DNA of 64,000 bases from Hydrogenovibrio crunogenus. GTDB lineage: Bacteria; Pseudomonadota; Gammaproteobacteria; Thiomicrospirales; Thiomicrospiraceae. Every line of letters begins with the position of its first letter. Position 1 is the first letter of the stretch. Made by a program: the position numbers and the translations under genes. The DNA lies in NCBI RefSeq assembly GCF_004786015.1, contig NZ_CP032096.1, forward strand, positions 2,294,001-2,358,000, in the 5' to 3' direction. Of this stretch, positions 7,498 to 16,428 are shown one piece after another. The notes under the pieces are model-generated. The model did no database searches. It saw only the letters and a list, made by a program, of their open reading frames with translations, and had not been told where the DNA came from.

Positions 7498-10344
7498 TTA
7501 TTTGGCTTCCGTTCTCGTTAAGTATCGCTCAACCACGTTTAAGAAATTCTCAACATCTAACGGCTTGGTTAAATAATCGTCAAACCCGGCACGCTTCCCT
7601 CGTCGAATATCATGCGACATGGCATTCGCCGTAATCGCAACCACAGGCACTTGACTGACTTCACTGTCTTTCTTAAACACTTCTAACACTTCATACCCAC
7701 TCATACCTGGCATATTGATATCCAGTAAGATTAAATCCGGTTTATTCGCCTTCGCTAATTCAATTCCAAGTTGAGGTTCATGCGCGGTAATTAAATGGGT
7801 ATGATCTCGTTTGGCTAAAACATGTGACACCAGCTTTAAGTTGGCCGGGTTATCTTCAATGTATAAAATGGTTTTGCCCAATGCCCCTTCTTGATCTGAA
7901 TCTATCACCAAGGTCTGATCAAAATCCGCTTCAAATGGGTGGCATGAATCAATGTGCAACTCCACAAAGAAACAACTCCCTTTGGGTTTATTGGCTTGAT
8001 AACCAATCTCACCCCCCATCAACTCAATCAGCGTTTTTGTAATGGACAACCCGACACCTGTCCCTTCAATGCCGCCGCCTTCTTGCCCCAAACGATTAAA
8101 CGGCTGAAAAAGCTCCGACTGCTTACCCTCTGGTACGCCCACCCCATTGTCTTTGACCGAAATCCTCAGGGTATTTTCGGATTGCAATGCACACTCCACC
8201 CAGACTTGGCCATGGTCATCATTATATTTCACGGCATTCGACAACAAATTCAATAGAATTTGTTTGAGACGAACACGATCCGCACGGACATACAGCTCAC
8301 TCAAAGCAGGAATATCCAATGAAATGCCTTTATTCTCGGCAACCGGTAACATCAAGTTACGACACTCCTCAAGCACTTCTTTTAAACCGACTGGTTCAAT
8401 CGATAAATCAACATTACCCGATTCAATTTTTGCTAAATCCAACACATCATTAATTAAATCAAGCAAATGATTTCCGGCTTTTACAATTTCATAGATATTG
8501 TCTTTTTGATCAGCGGTTAGGTTCTCATCCATATCCAACAACTGGGCAAACCCCAGCACCGCATTTAACGGCGTTCTTAACTCATGACTCATGCTGGATA
8601 AAAATTGCGATTTAGCTTGGCTGGCTTTTTCCGCTTCATTACGCTCTTTTAAAATTTCTTCATGCATTTCTTCTTGCTGAGACAGCATGCGTTTAACGTA
8701 AATCAAGGCACCATAGTTTTGGGTAAAAGATGCCAAAAACTCAACCATTTCATCATCATACCCCTCAGGACGATTTGCAAGACCATACATACCGACCAGT
8801 TTAGAACCATAAAAGACCGGTACCCCCAAAAAGGCGTTCAAATCTGGGTGACCTTCCGGCAGTCCGCCACTTCTCGCATCCTGCTTAGGATCATTACTAA
8901 TCACTACACGCTGAGTGGTGATGGCATGTCCAAACAACGTATTAAGGTTTCTGAACTCCAGCCCTTCTGGGGCATTTTCATCATAAAATTTTCGAGTTTC
9001 TTTATTCCAGGCAATATTGGTCAACGCATGGGTTTTTAAATAGCTTCGCCCGTCTGCATCTTGTAACACTTCGCCTATAAAACCATAGTCACTTTTGGTC
9101 AATTTCAGAATTCGGCCCAATAAATAATCGGCCACCTCTGAAAGATCCTTGTAAACCATAAATAGATTCGTGGCTTTCCAAAGCGTTTCAAGTAGCTCTT
9201 TTTGTTTTTTCAATTTATATTCAATATGAATATTATTGGTAATGTCTCGGATGATAATGGTAAAGCCATCCTGGTTAGAGTCTTTAATCGGACCAATGGC
9301 CGCTTCAATCGGAAAGATCCCACCTTCCTTATGCAACCCCTTAACACGACCATCTTGCCCCATTAAACTGGTGCGATCGAAGCTATTGGCATTCAGGTTA
9401 TGGATAATTTCGGTATGGTATTTTCGGTAGGCGCGTGGCATCAGCATCGCGACATTATTACCAATCAATTCCTTTGCGGAGTACCCAAACAATTTTTCCA
9501 TTGCCGGGTTTACTTCCATGATTCTGCCATCCTTATTGGTCTTTAAAATACCATCTGGCGCGGCATGAAGAATACTTTCCAAGTCTGCCAATGAGTTTTG
9601 CAACTCGTTTTTAGCTTCAGTCAACTGGAAGGTTCGAGACTTAACTTCCTGTTCTAACTCAACGGTATAGGACTGTAACCGACGCTTAGAATAACTGACC
9701 AGTGAAATCACCAGAATACTGATCACCAACACCAGAATAATGACTAGCCAGACTTGCTGTTTAAAGTTCTTATTTCGTTCTGTTTTTTTGGCAAGATGCT
9801 CTTGTTGTAACCTTTCGATGGAATGACCAACAAGCAAGTGAAATGAAGAAAGCAGTCCATCCGCATAATCCTGCGTCGGAATCACTTCCGTATAGAGTAC
9901 TTCTTTGGCTTCTTGAATGGCATCAAAGTCCAGCAGTAGGCTTTGATAATAAAATTGTTTAGGAAGGCCTTTTTCTAAGATCTGGTTATGTTCAACCAGA
10001 ATTTTTAACTCTTCTTTTTGATCTGCTAATCGTCGAATTCGAGCACTTTCTTCAACAATTTTATGCCGTATTTGTGAGATTTTATTGAATATTTCACGTT
10101 GTTCGGCCTTATCATCGTGCACCACAGCATCTTTCAACAACAATTTGAGCTGCGTTCGCAGGTCGTAAATCTTTGTTAGCGTTTCCAGCTTGTTACGCTC
10201 AATGGAAAGCTGGCCCCAGCTTTGTCTTTCCTGCTGGTTACCTTGTTCAAAAACTTGATAAAGACCGTAAACGGCTATAAGCGTTGCTGAAAAAGCAATG
10301 ACCAAAGGCCATTCATAGAACTTTAAAAGGGTCTTTTTAATCAT
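7498..10344 (-). CDS. Hybrid sensor histidine kinase (TM-PAS-GAF-HisKA-HATPase-receiver)
   Basis: 948 residues. Two membrane helices (about 12-30 and 199-218) bracket a helical periplasmic sensor region. A PAS domain (about 255-370, AAPDGILKTNKDGRIMEVNP), a GAF domain (about 385-550), the dimerisation/phosphoacceptor site SMSHELRTPLN with His587, ATP-binding boxes (NAVKY near 703; DNGVGVP and GTGVGLSI near 733-767) and a receiver domain with phosphoacceptor Asp875 (LILLDINMPGM) follow. Such proteins autophosphorylate on His and pass phosphate to their own receiver and then to a partner. No output regulator is adjacent, so the target is unknown. It is separate from the thiamine genes. Confidence 0.93.
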   Translation of the reverse strand: MIKKTLLKFYEWPLVIAFSATLIAVYGLYQVFEQGNQQERQSWGQLSIERNKLETLTKIYDLRTQLKLLLKDAVVHDDKAEQREIFNKISQIRHKIVEESARIRRLADQKEELKILVEHNQILEKGLPKQFYYQSLLLDFDAIQEAKEVLYTEVIPTQDYADGLLSSFHLLVGHSIERLQQEHLAKKTERNKNFKQQVWLVIILVLVISILVISLVSYSKRRLQSYTVELEQEVKSRTFQLTEAKNELQNSLADLESILHAAPDGILKTNKDGRIMEVNPAMEKLFGYSAKELIGNNVAMLMPRAYRKYHTEIIHNLNANSFDRTSLMGQDGRVKGLHKEGGIFPIEAAIGPIKDSNQDGFTIIIRDITNNIHIEYKLKKQKELLETLWKATNLFMVYKDLSEVADYLLGRILKLTKSDYGFIGEVLQDADGRSYLKTHALTNIAWNKETRKFYDENAPEGLEFRNLNTLFGHAITTQRVVISNDPKQDARSGGLPEGHPDLNAFLGVPVFYGSKLVGMYGLANRPEGYDDEMVEFLASFTQNYGALIYVKRMLSQQEEMHEEILKERNEAEKASQAKSQFLSSMSHELRTPLNAVLGFAQLLDMDENLTADQKDNIYEIVKAGNHLLDLINDVLDLAKIESGNVDLSIEPVGLKEVLEECRNLMLPVAENKGISLDIPALSELYVRADRVRLKQILLNLLSNAVKYNDDHGQVWVECALQSENTLRISVKDNGVGVPEGKQSELFQPFNRLGQEGGGIEGTGVGLSITKTLIELMGGEIGYQANKPKGSCFFVELHIDSCHPFEADFDQTLVIDSDQEGALGKTILYIEDNPANLKLVSHVLAKRDHTHLITAHEPQLGIELAKANKPDLILLDINMPGMSGYEVLEVFKKDSEVSQVPVVAITANAMSHDIRRGKRAGFDDYLTKPLDVENFLNVVERYLTRTEAK

Positions 10345-10391
10345 TTAATCTAGACCTACCATTCCATGCACCCTTTCAGCAACCACTCAAG

Positions 10392-10775
10392 TTATTTTGC
10401 TTCATCAATCATCTTGATGATTTTTTGCTCAACTTCTTTTGCAATCTCTTGCAGTGCTGCATCATCCGATAAAGTCGCTAACATTTTTGCCGGCTCAATC
10501 ATCCCAATTTTGGTTTGACCCTTTTCGGTATACACAGAAATACGGCAAGGCAAAGCCATATTCAATCGCATATCAATGCCCATGACCTGTGCCGCTTTAC
10601 CAGGATTGCACACTTCAAACACTTTACAGTTCTCAGCAAACTCAAGCCCTTTGCTTCGTAATGTTTCGCCTAAATTATGCACATACAGCACACCAAATTG
10701 ATTGCTTTTCACCGCAGCATCCAGATCTTCCGCTGCTTGTTCGAATGTTTTTTTGGTATCAACGACATAATACAT
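10392..10775 (-). CDS. DUF302 protein (chromosomal paralogue)
   Basis: 127 residues from the ATG at 10775, which has AAGGAAG upstream; the frame is open 10 codons earlier without good support. The DUF302 pattern is clear: SKGLEFAENCKVFEVCNP, then DMRLNMALPCRISVYTE, with three conserved cysteines. No signal peptide. Function of the family is unknown; members occur in sulfur oxidisers and metal-stress clusters. A paralogue with the same length sits in the copper cluster at 36982-37365, sharing among others the whole RLNMALPCRISV block. Confidence 0.85.
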   Translation of the reverse strand: MYYVVDTKKTFEQAAEDLDAAVKSNQFGVLYVHNLGETLRSKGLEFAENCKVFEVCNPGKAAQVMGIDMRLNMALPCRISVYTEKGQTKIGMIEPAKMLATLSDDAALQEIAKEVEQKIIKMIDEAK

Positions 10776-10870
10776 AATATTTTCTTCCTTATATTTTAAA
10801 GACAACGTCTTATTGAACTGGTTTTTTGAATGAATATCAAAAAATCTTATTCAATTTTTTCGTCGCCAAG

Positions 10871-11917
10871 TTATTTTTCATTGGATAAACGTGATTTCGG
10901 TATATTATTGCCCAATAAAACCGCGATTGCTCGGGTATCTTTATTCTGAAACAGGGCTATTTGAACGATCATTGTCAAAGGGATTGATAAAACCATCCCA
11001 ACCGGACCAAACATCCACCCCCAGACCATTAATGATAAAAACACTACAAGAGGGGATAAACCAAACTCGAATCCCATCAAATGCGGTTCAATGAAATTTC
11101 CTAAAACCACATTGATGATTAAAAAACCGCTCATGACTAAGATCGCATCAAAAACGCCAATCTGGATCAATGCCAGAAAAACCGGCGGGATAGCTGAAAT
11201 TAACGAACCGATGTTTGGAATATAATTCATCAGCATCGCCAAAACACCCCATAAGTATGGAAAATCAACCTCGAGAAACATCAATAACAGCGTGACTAGC
11301 ACACCGGTGATAAAACTGATCACTGTTTTAATGAAAATATATCTATTCACTTGTTTAAAAAAGCCGGCAATCGCTTGAATTTTAAAATCTGAATTCGGCC
11401 AAGCTGCTTGAAATTTCTGTGTCAGACTGCTTTCTTCCATCAACAAAAAAATCGCAATAAACAGCACCAAAAAAGTGTTCATGATAAAAACACTGACGCC
11501 CGTCAAAGTATTCGCCATAAACTGAATGAGTGATTCGGAGCTAAAATGCTCGTTTAACGTGGCTTCAAAAAAAGGAAAGGACCAATACTGAAATAGCGGC
11601 GACAGCTCAACCAATAAATCATTCAACCCTTTTTCATATTCTGGAATATTATTATTAAACGTTTGCGCTGAATGGCTCAAGATTAAAAAGAACAGCATCA
11701 ACAATGTGATCCAGACACCAAGCATCAAAATGATGGCCAACCAGTTCGGTACGGAATAACGCATCATAAGTCGAATGAAAGGGATAGAAATAATGGAGAT
11801 AAAAATCGCTAGTAAAATCGGAACGACGACACTTTCAGCCAGTTTTAACGCTGTCAAAATAATGATGACAGAGGCCATGCCGACCAGCCAAGATAACCCT
11901 TTATTCTCTCTTATCAT
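10871..11917 (-). CDS. AI-2E/PerM-family membrane transporter
   Basis: 348 residues with about eight hydrophobic helices and the family's C-terminal signature: LWGVLAMLMNYIPNIGSLISA, then NFIEPHLMGFEFGLSPLVVFLSLMVWGW (residues about 215-305). Members export varied substrates (autoinducer-2, Na+, and others), so the substrate cannot be told. It follows no obvious operon partner; the DUF302 gene lies 95 bases downstream in the same direction. Confidence 0.88.
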   Translation of the reverse strand: MIRENKGLSWLVGMASVIIILTALKLAESVVVPILLAIFISIISIPFIRLMMRYSVPNWLAIILMLGVWITLLMLFFLILSHSAQTFNNNIPEYEKGLNDLLVELSPLFQYWSFPFFEATLNEHFSSESLIQFMANTLTGVSVFIMNTFLVLFIAIFLLMEESSLTQKFQAAWPNSDFKIQAIAGFFKQVNRYIFIKTVISFITGVLVTLLLMFLEVDFPYLWGVLAMLMNYIPNIGSLISAIPPVFLALIQIGVFDAILVMSGFLIINVVLGNFIEPHLMGFEFGLSPLVVFLSLMVWGWMFGPVGMVLSIPLTMIVQIALFQNKDTRAIAVLLGNNIPKSRLSNEK

Positions 11918-12045
11918 TCAAGCGCCTTACATTTATAGACAAGAAATCTATTTTAACCGAAACTCTGGAGGAAATTAAAAAACCGACTAAACGACTCTGA
12001 AATAACTTCAATGGATTTAGTTGCCTGTGTAAACGGTTTTATCAA

Positions 12046-12270
12046 TTACTTTTCCACCCAGTCATCCCCGGACTTTTGATACTTTTGCTTCACCGCGGCC
12101 CAAGCGACTTTATGCGCCACTTCTTCACGGCTTTCATCGCCACGACGGTCTTCTGGGTTTTTATACTCTTCCCAGGCATGGTTAAAGGCCGCTAAATAGA
12201 TATCTTGAGCATGCTTCGGCAAATGCGATTTTACAGCTTCAGGCAAAGCACTTCTCGACTTGTATGGCAT
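12046..12270 (-). CDS. ChaB family protein
   Basis: 74 residues, typical for ChaB. It begins MPYKSRSALPEAVKSHLP and continues HAQDIYLAAFNHAWEEY and VAHKVAWAAVKQKYQK, matching the small helical ChaB domain. In E. coli chaB lies beside the cation antiporter gene chaA and was proposed to regulate it; no antiporter is near here. AAGGAG precedes the ATG. Molecular role uncertain. Confidence 0.85.
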   Translation of the reverse strand: MPYKSRSALPEAVKSHLPKHAQDIYLAAFNHAWEEYKNPEDRRGDESREEVAHKVAWAAVKQKYQKSGDDWVEK

Positions 12271-12332
12271 AAGATACTCCTTCGATTGTAATGAAAAGCC
12301 AAATCAATTTTAATAATTTATAAAATAATCAT

Positions 12333-12361
12333 TTGACATTCATTTGTCTGCTCTCTACAAT
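12333..12361 (+). promoter_or_regulatory. Near-consensus sigma-70 promoter of the truncated tRNA-Phe
   Basis: TTGACA at 12333-12338, a 17-base spacer, and TACAAT at 12356-12361. Predicted start near 12368, about 11 bases before the tRNA 5' end. One of the best promoter matches in the window. Confidence 0.8.
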
Positions 12362-12378
12362 ACGCAAATTCAAATTTA

Positions 12379-12424
12379 GGCCACATAGCTCAGTCGGTAG
12401 AGCAAAGATTGAAAATCCTTTTAC
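12379..12424 (+). pseudogene. tRNA-Phe (GAA), 5' half only
   Basis: The acceptor 5' strand GGCCACA, TA, an intact D arm (GCTC-AGTCGGTA-GAGC) and an anticodon loop TTGAAAA (anticodon GAA) are recognisable. The anticodon stem has an A-C mismatch, and the variable loop, T arm and 3' acceptor strand (TGTGGCC expected) are missing. The sequence changes to unrelated A-rich DNA after about 12424. This cannot make a functional tRNA. It marks a rearrangement or old integration site at the left border of the accessory region. Confidence 0.8.
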
Positions 12425-12458
12425 CCACACAAATTAGAAACAACACAAACATACTTAA

Positions 12459-12484
12459 ACCGCTTTAAATAGCGGTTTTTTTAT
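12459..12484 (+). terminator. Factor-independent terminator after the truncated tRNA
   Basis: AACCGCT and AGCGGTT form a 7-base stem with a 6-base loop, followed by a T run. It would end a transcript of roughly 110 bases that begins at the promoter at 12333-12361. Confidence 0.8.
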
Positions 12485-12589
12485 GCCTAAAGGAAAATAA
12501 ATAGTGTCCTTTAAGGTTATTTACTTTGATTTATATCCTATAAAATGGAACAATCCATAGTGTAGATATCGACATAAAGACTAATCAAA

Positions 12590-13297
12590 ATGACCTCTTC
12601 TCCGTCAAGCCATAGTAACAATTTAGATACTATTCGAACAGAGATTATTCGAACCTCTTTTTCAAACTTTCGACAGAAATTTTCTATTCAAAACAACTTG
12701 TTTTCATGCGTTCCTGGAATTAATTCAGAATTAGCTTCAAAGCTCTATGAACAAATCTCCCCTATCAGCTTAACTGAATACGATATAACACAAAAAAAAC
12801 AACGGACGCACGTAGCAACACCATTAATTTTCATTGTTGATGCTTTAAAACACTTTGAAAAAATGCACGAAATATTGATTGATGATGAGCTTATTGAAAA
12901 CAAGGATGAAATTTCAAATAGCTGGAATGAGATAAAAGAGGTCACAAGTATAGCCTTACCTTTCTTTGAAAAGCAGTCTGAAACATACCCCTTTTTGAGT
13001 AGCGAAAAATTTATTCAAGCTATCCAACATAACTTCTCAAAACCGATTGATTCTGTTGAAATCGAAACCCAAATCCGACGATCAATTCATGGAATGAAAA
13101 CTAAACAATTTGTTTACCTTTCTTTGATTGAACCAATTATTCACAATCCTTCAGAAGAAAAACAGCAATACATTCACGACTTGATGACACTAAAGGCAAT
13201 CATATTCAATGCCTTTTTTTACCAACCTTTTTATTGCAATTTTAACCATTCTATCTCGAGTGCCCTGTGTAGTGGTAAAGTGAAATTGGCCACCTAA
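12590..13297 (+). CDS. Unknown protein, 3' end replaced by IS-X
   Basis: Native sequence covers 226 codons (12590-13267); the last 9 residues and the stop come from the IS-X terminal repeat, so the true C-terminus is lost. The product is mostly helical, rich in Ser, Ile, Glu and Lys, with no signal peptide or membrane segment, and I recognise no domain. Cys/His motifs are absent. The low G+C suggests acquired DNA. No strong ribosome binding site is visible before the ATG. Probably non-functional or a hybrid-tailed protein. Confidence 0.5.
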   Translation: MTSSPSSHSNNLDTIRTEIIRTSFSNFRQKFSIQNNLFSCVPGINSELASKLYEQISPISLTEYDITQKKQRTHVATPLIFIVDALKHFEKMHEILIDDELIENKDEISNSWNEIKEVTSIALPFFEKQSETYPFLSSEKFIQAIQHNFSKPIDSVEIETQIRRSIHGMKTKQFVYLSLIEPIIHNPSEEKQQYIHDLMTLKAIIFNAFFYQPFYCNFNHSISSALCSGKVKLAT

Positions 13298-13339
13298 ATA
13301 GAGATGCTAAAATGCATCTCATATAAAAGGTGACCGAAG

Positions 13340-14517
<1,178 letters not shown>

Positions 14518-14520
14518 CCA

Positions 14521-14730
14521 CTACAGATGTAGGTATGTTCGAAATGTCTCTAAATCAGAAAAGTCAAAATAGTAATGGGGAGTCGAATAACGCCTAAAGA
14601 GTTCTTCTATCGATTCTCGTGAGGGTTTATTCTCAACTATCATATAAACGGGCTGCCCAGATTCTACACAATGATCGAGCTCAATGTTATCTTTAAAACC
14701 AGTATAAAAAACATTGTCTGTATGATTCAT
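14521..14730 (-). CDS. Unknown small protein, 3' end cut by IS-X
   Basis: 69 residues reading leftward; the stop codon lies in the IS-X terminal repeat, so about 68 codons are native and the true C-terminus is missing. The product is acidic and aromatic (PHYYFDFSDLETFR) with no membrane segment and no domain I recognise. It sits between IS-X and the small membrane-protein gene. The start ATG lacks a strong binding site. Confidence 0.4.
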   Translation of the reverse strand: MNHTDNVFYTGFKDNIELDHCVESGQPVYMIVENKPSRESIEELFRRYSTPHYYFDFSDLETFRTYLHL

Positions 14731-14791
14731 AGCCGCTCATTTGCGATAAACAAAAAGATTCGTGGTAACACCTCTTCAAACAGTGGTTTTA

Positions 14792-14899
14792 TTAATAAGA
14801 TTTCGTATTTGATTTACCAAAAATTATATACAAGACAATAAAACATGTAGCTAATGAAGAAGCCATTACTACGATGCCTAACAAGAATGTGGTAGTCAT
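14792..14899 (-). CDS. 35-residue single-span membrane protein (micro-gene, copy 1)
   Basis: ATG at 14899 is preceded by GGGAGG at 6 bases, and the 36-codon frame ends TAA. The product begins MTTTFLLGIVVMASSL and continues ATCFIVLYIIFGKSNTKSY: one long hydrophobic helix, then a basic tail, so it is probably an inner-membrane peptide. A 37-residue homologue at 61837-61950 differs mainly by synonymous or conservative changes, which argues for selection on the protein. A conserved promoter lies upstream. Family not recognised; small respiratory-complex subunits and regulatory micro-proteins look alike at this length. Confidence 0.7.
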   Translation of the reverse strand: MTTTFLLGIVVMASSLATCFIVLYIIFGKSNTKSY

Positions 14900-14935
14900 T
14901 ACACCTCCCTTTTACTAAAGCATGCCATCTATTAA

Positions 14936-14963
14936 ATTATACCATTAATAACTAAATGACCAA
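14936..14963 (-). promoter_or_regulatory. Promoter of micro-gene copy 1
   Basis: On the minus strand TTGGTC (14963-14958) and TATAAT (14941-14936) are 16 bases apart, with the start about 30 bases before the ATG. The same -10, spacing and near-identical spacer occur ahead of copy 2. Confidence 0.7.
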
Positions 14964-15089
14964 TAACTAAGGAATTAGTACATTAGTTGCTCTCTCCTTT
15001 GAAGATACAAAAGGAATGATAATTGAATCGCCACTAATTTACTAGACACTTCTTAGCCATTTTATAATGGTCAAAAAAAGAGGTGCTAA

Positions 15090-15368
15090 ATGAGCAGTCA
15101 ACGATACCCTGAATAATTTAAAATTGAAGCAGTAAAACAGATTGTCGAACGAGGTTATCCGGTTTCGGAAGTCTCCAACCGATTAGGAGTGACCACGCAT
15201 AGTCTTTATGTCTGGGTTAAAAAGTATGGTCCTGATAAGGATAAGCATCAGGCTAAAGTAGATGAACAAGCCGAGTTAAAGCGTCTTCGCAAAGAGCTGG
15301 CTCGAGTGACGGAAGAGCGAGACCTTTTAAAAAAGGCGGCGGCATACTTCGCAAGAGAGTCCGATTGA
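15090..15368 (+). pseudogene. IS-Y OrfA, stopped at codon 9
   Basis: Same frame and nearly the same sequence as the intact orfA at 47654-47932, but codon 9 is TAA where copy 3 has GAA. Nothing near codon 9 allows easy reinitiation. The downstream helix-turn-helix and zipper regions are otherwise preserved, so the lesion is recent. Confidence 0.92.
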
Positions 15369-16236
15369 GGTATGCCTTTATTCGAGAGAATGCAAAAGGA
15401 CAATCCATCCGGCGATTGTGTGTGCTATTTAATGTTCATCCCAGTGGTTACTATGCTTGGCTAAATAAACCTGTATCGAAAAGCCAAAAGTGCAACCAAC
15501 GTCAGACAGGGTTGATAAAACAGTTTTGGCTCGAATCTGGTGGTGTATATGGCTATCGGAAGATATTTTCCGATATGCTTGAGCATGGTGAGTCTATTGG
15601 GATTAACCGTGTTCACAAGCTCATGTATCACGCTGGATTAAAGGCGCAGGTAGGTTATAGAAAACCAAGGCAGAGATCAGAAGCGGAAAACATTATTGTT
15701 CCGAATCGACTGAACCGGGAATTTAATTCGCAAGCGCCTAATCAATCATGGGTTACTGATATTACGTATATCAGAACGCACGAAGGCTGGTTGTATTTAG
15801 CAGTAATCGTTGACCTGTTTTCAAGACGGGTGATTGGTTGGTCGATGAAGCCCAGAATCACAAAGGACTTGGTTCTAGGTGCGCTGCTTATGCGATATGG
15901 AAACGAAGCCCGACACAGAAGGTAATCGTGCATTCCGACCAAGGCAGTCAATATACCAGTCATGACTGGAGTCACTTTTTAAAGTTTCATGGACTGGAAG
16001 CCAGTATGAGCAGACGCGGAAATTGTCACGACAATGCGGTTGCAGAGAGCTTCTTTCAGTTGTTGAAGCGAGAACGCGTCAAGCGAAAGATATATAAAAA
16101 TCGAAATGAGGCACGCCAAGACATTTTTGATTACATCGAAATGTTTTACAATCCCAAACGACGTCACTCTTCGAACAATCAACTCTCACCGGTTGAATAC
16201 GAGAAGCAGTACGAAATGAGGCTAAAAAGTCTCTAG
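15365..16236 (+). pseudogene. IS-Y OrfB, one-base deletion
   Basis: Compared with copy 3 (47929-48801) one G is missing near 15895, where copy 3 reads CTTATGGCGATATGG. The frame breaks after about 180 residues, separating the first catalytic Asp (WVTDITYIR) from the second Asp and Glu (IVHSDQGSQYTS; NAVAESFFQLLKRE), which continue in another frame from 15838. The same deletion is found in copy 2. Confidence 0.92.
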
Positions 16237-16254
16237 GATTTTAGTGGCGATTCA

Positions 16255-16428
16255 AATCTCTTAACTACTGGGCCACTTCATCTGAAATCGTTGATTTAGA
16301 CTCAATATTCTGAGAAGCTAGAACTTATCTAGCCTCTTACAGTCTTACAATTCCTATAGATAATTTTTTCGGGCTTTCCCAGCTAATGAAAGCGCGCAAA
16401 AGCACGCTTTGTCTATGTTATTTGACTA
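16255..16428. other. Intergenic stretch after IS-Y copy 1
   Basis: No gene. A hairpin (AAAGCGCGC, AAAA, GCACGCTTT; about 16388-16409, one mismatch) lies just beyond the end of the leftward czcA gene and may end that operon, though its T run is weak. Confidence 0.35.

Larger units (their letters stand above)
14786..15006. repeat. Left copy of a diverged ~220-bp direct repeat
   Basis: This segment matches 61830-62057 in the same orientation through the micro-gene, its promoter and about 80 bases of upstream DNA. The match stops shortly before IS-Y copy 1. Confidence 0.85.
15024..16254 (+). mobile_element. IS-Y copy 1, IS3-family insertion sequence (1231 bp), inactive
   Basis: Terminal inverted repeats TGAATCGCCACTAATTTACT and, reversed from the right end, TGAATCGCCACTAAAATCCT. 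A 3-base AAT duplication flanks it (15021-15023 and 16255-16257), so this copy transposed here directly. Both of its genes are broken relative to copy 3. Confidence 0.93.

Noticed and set aside
7954-8470. Several open plus-strand frames within the histidine kinase gene
   Set aside because: They oppose a continuous kinase domain with intact motifs; no family pattern or binding site of their own.
12361-12484. Complete tRNA-Phe gene
   Set aside because: No T arm, variable loop or matching 3' acceptor strand could be found in the next 60 bases, and the anticodon stem has a mismatch.
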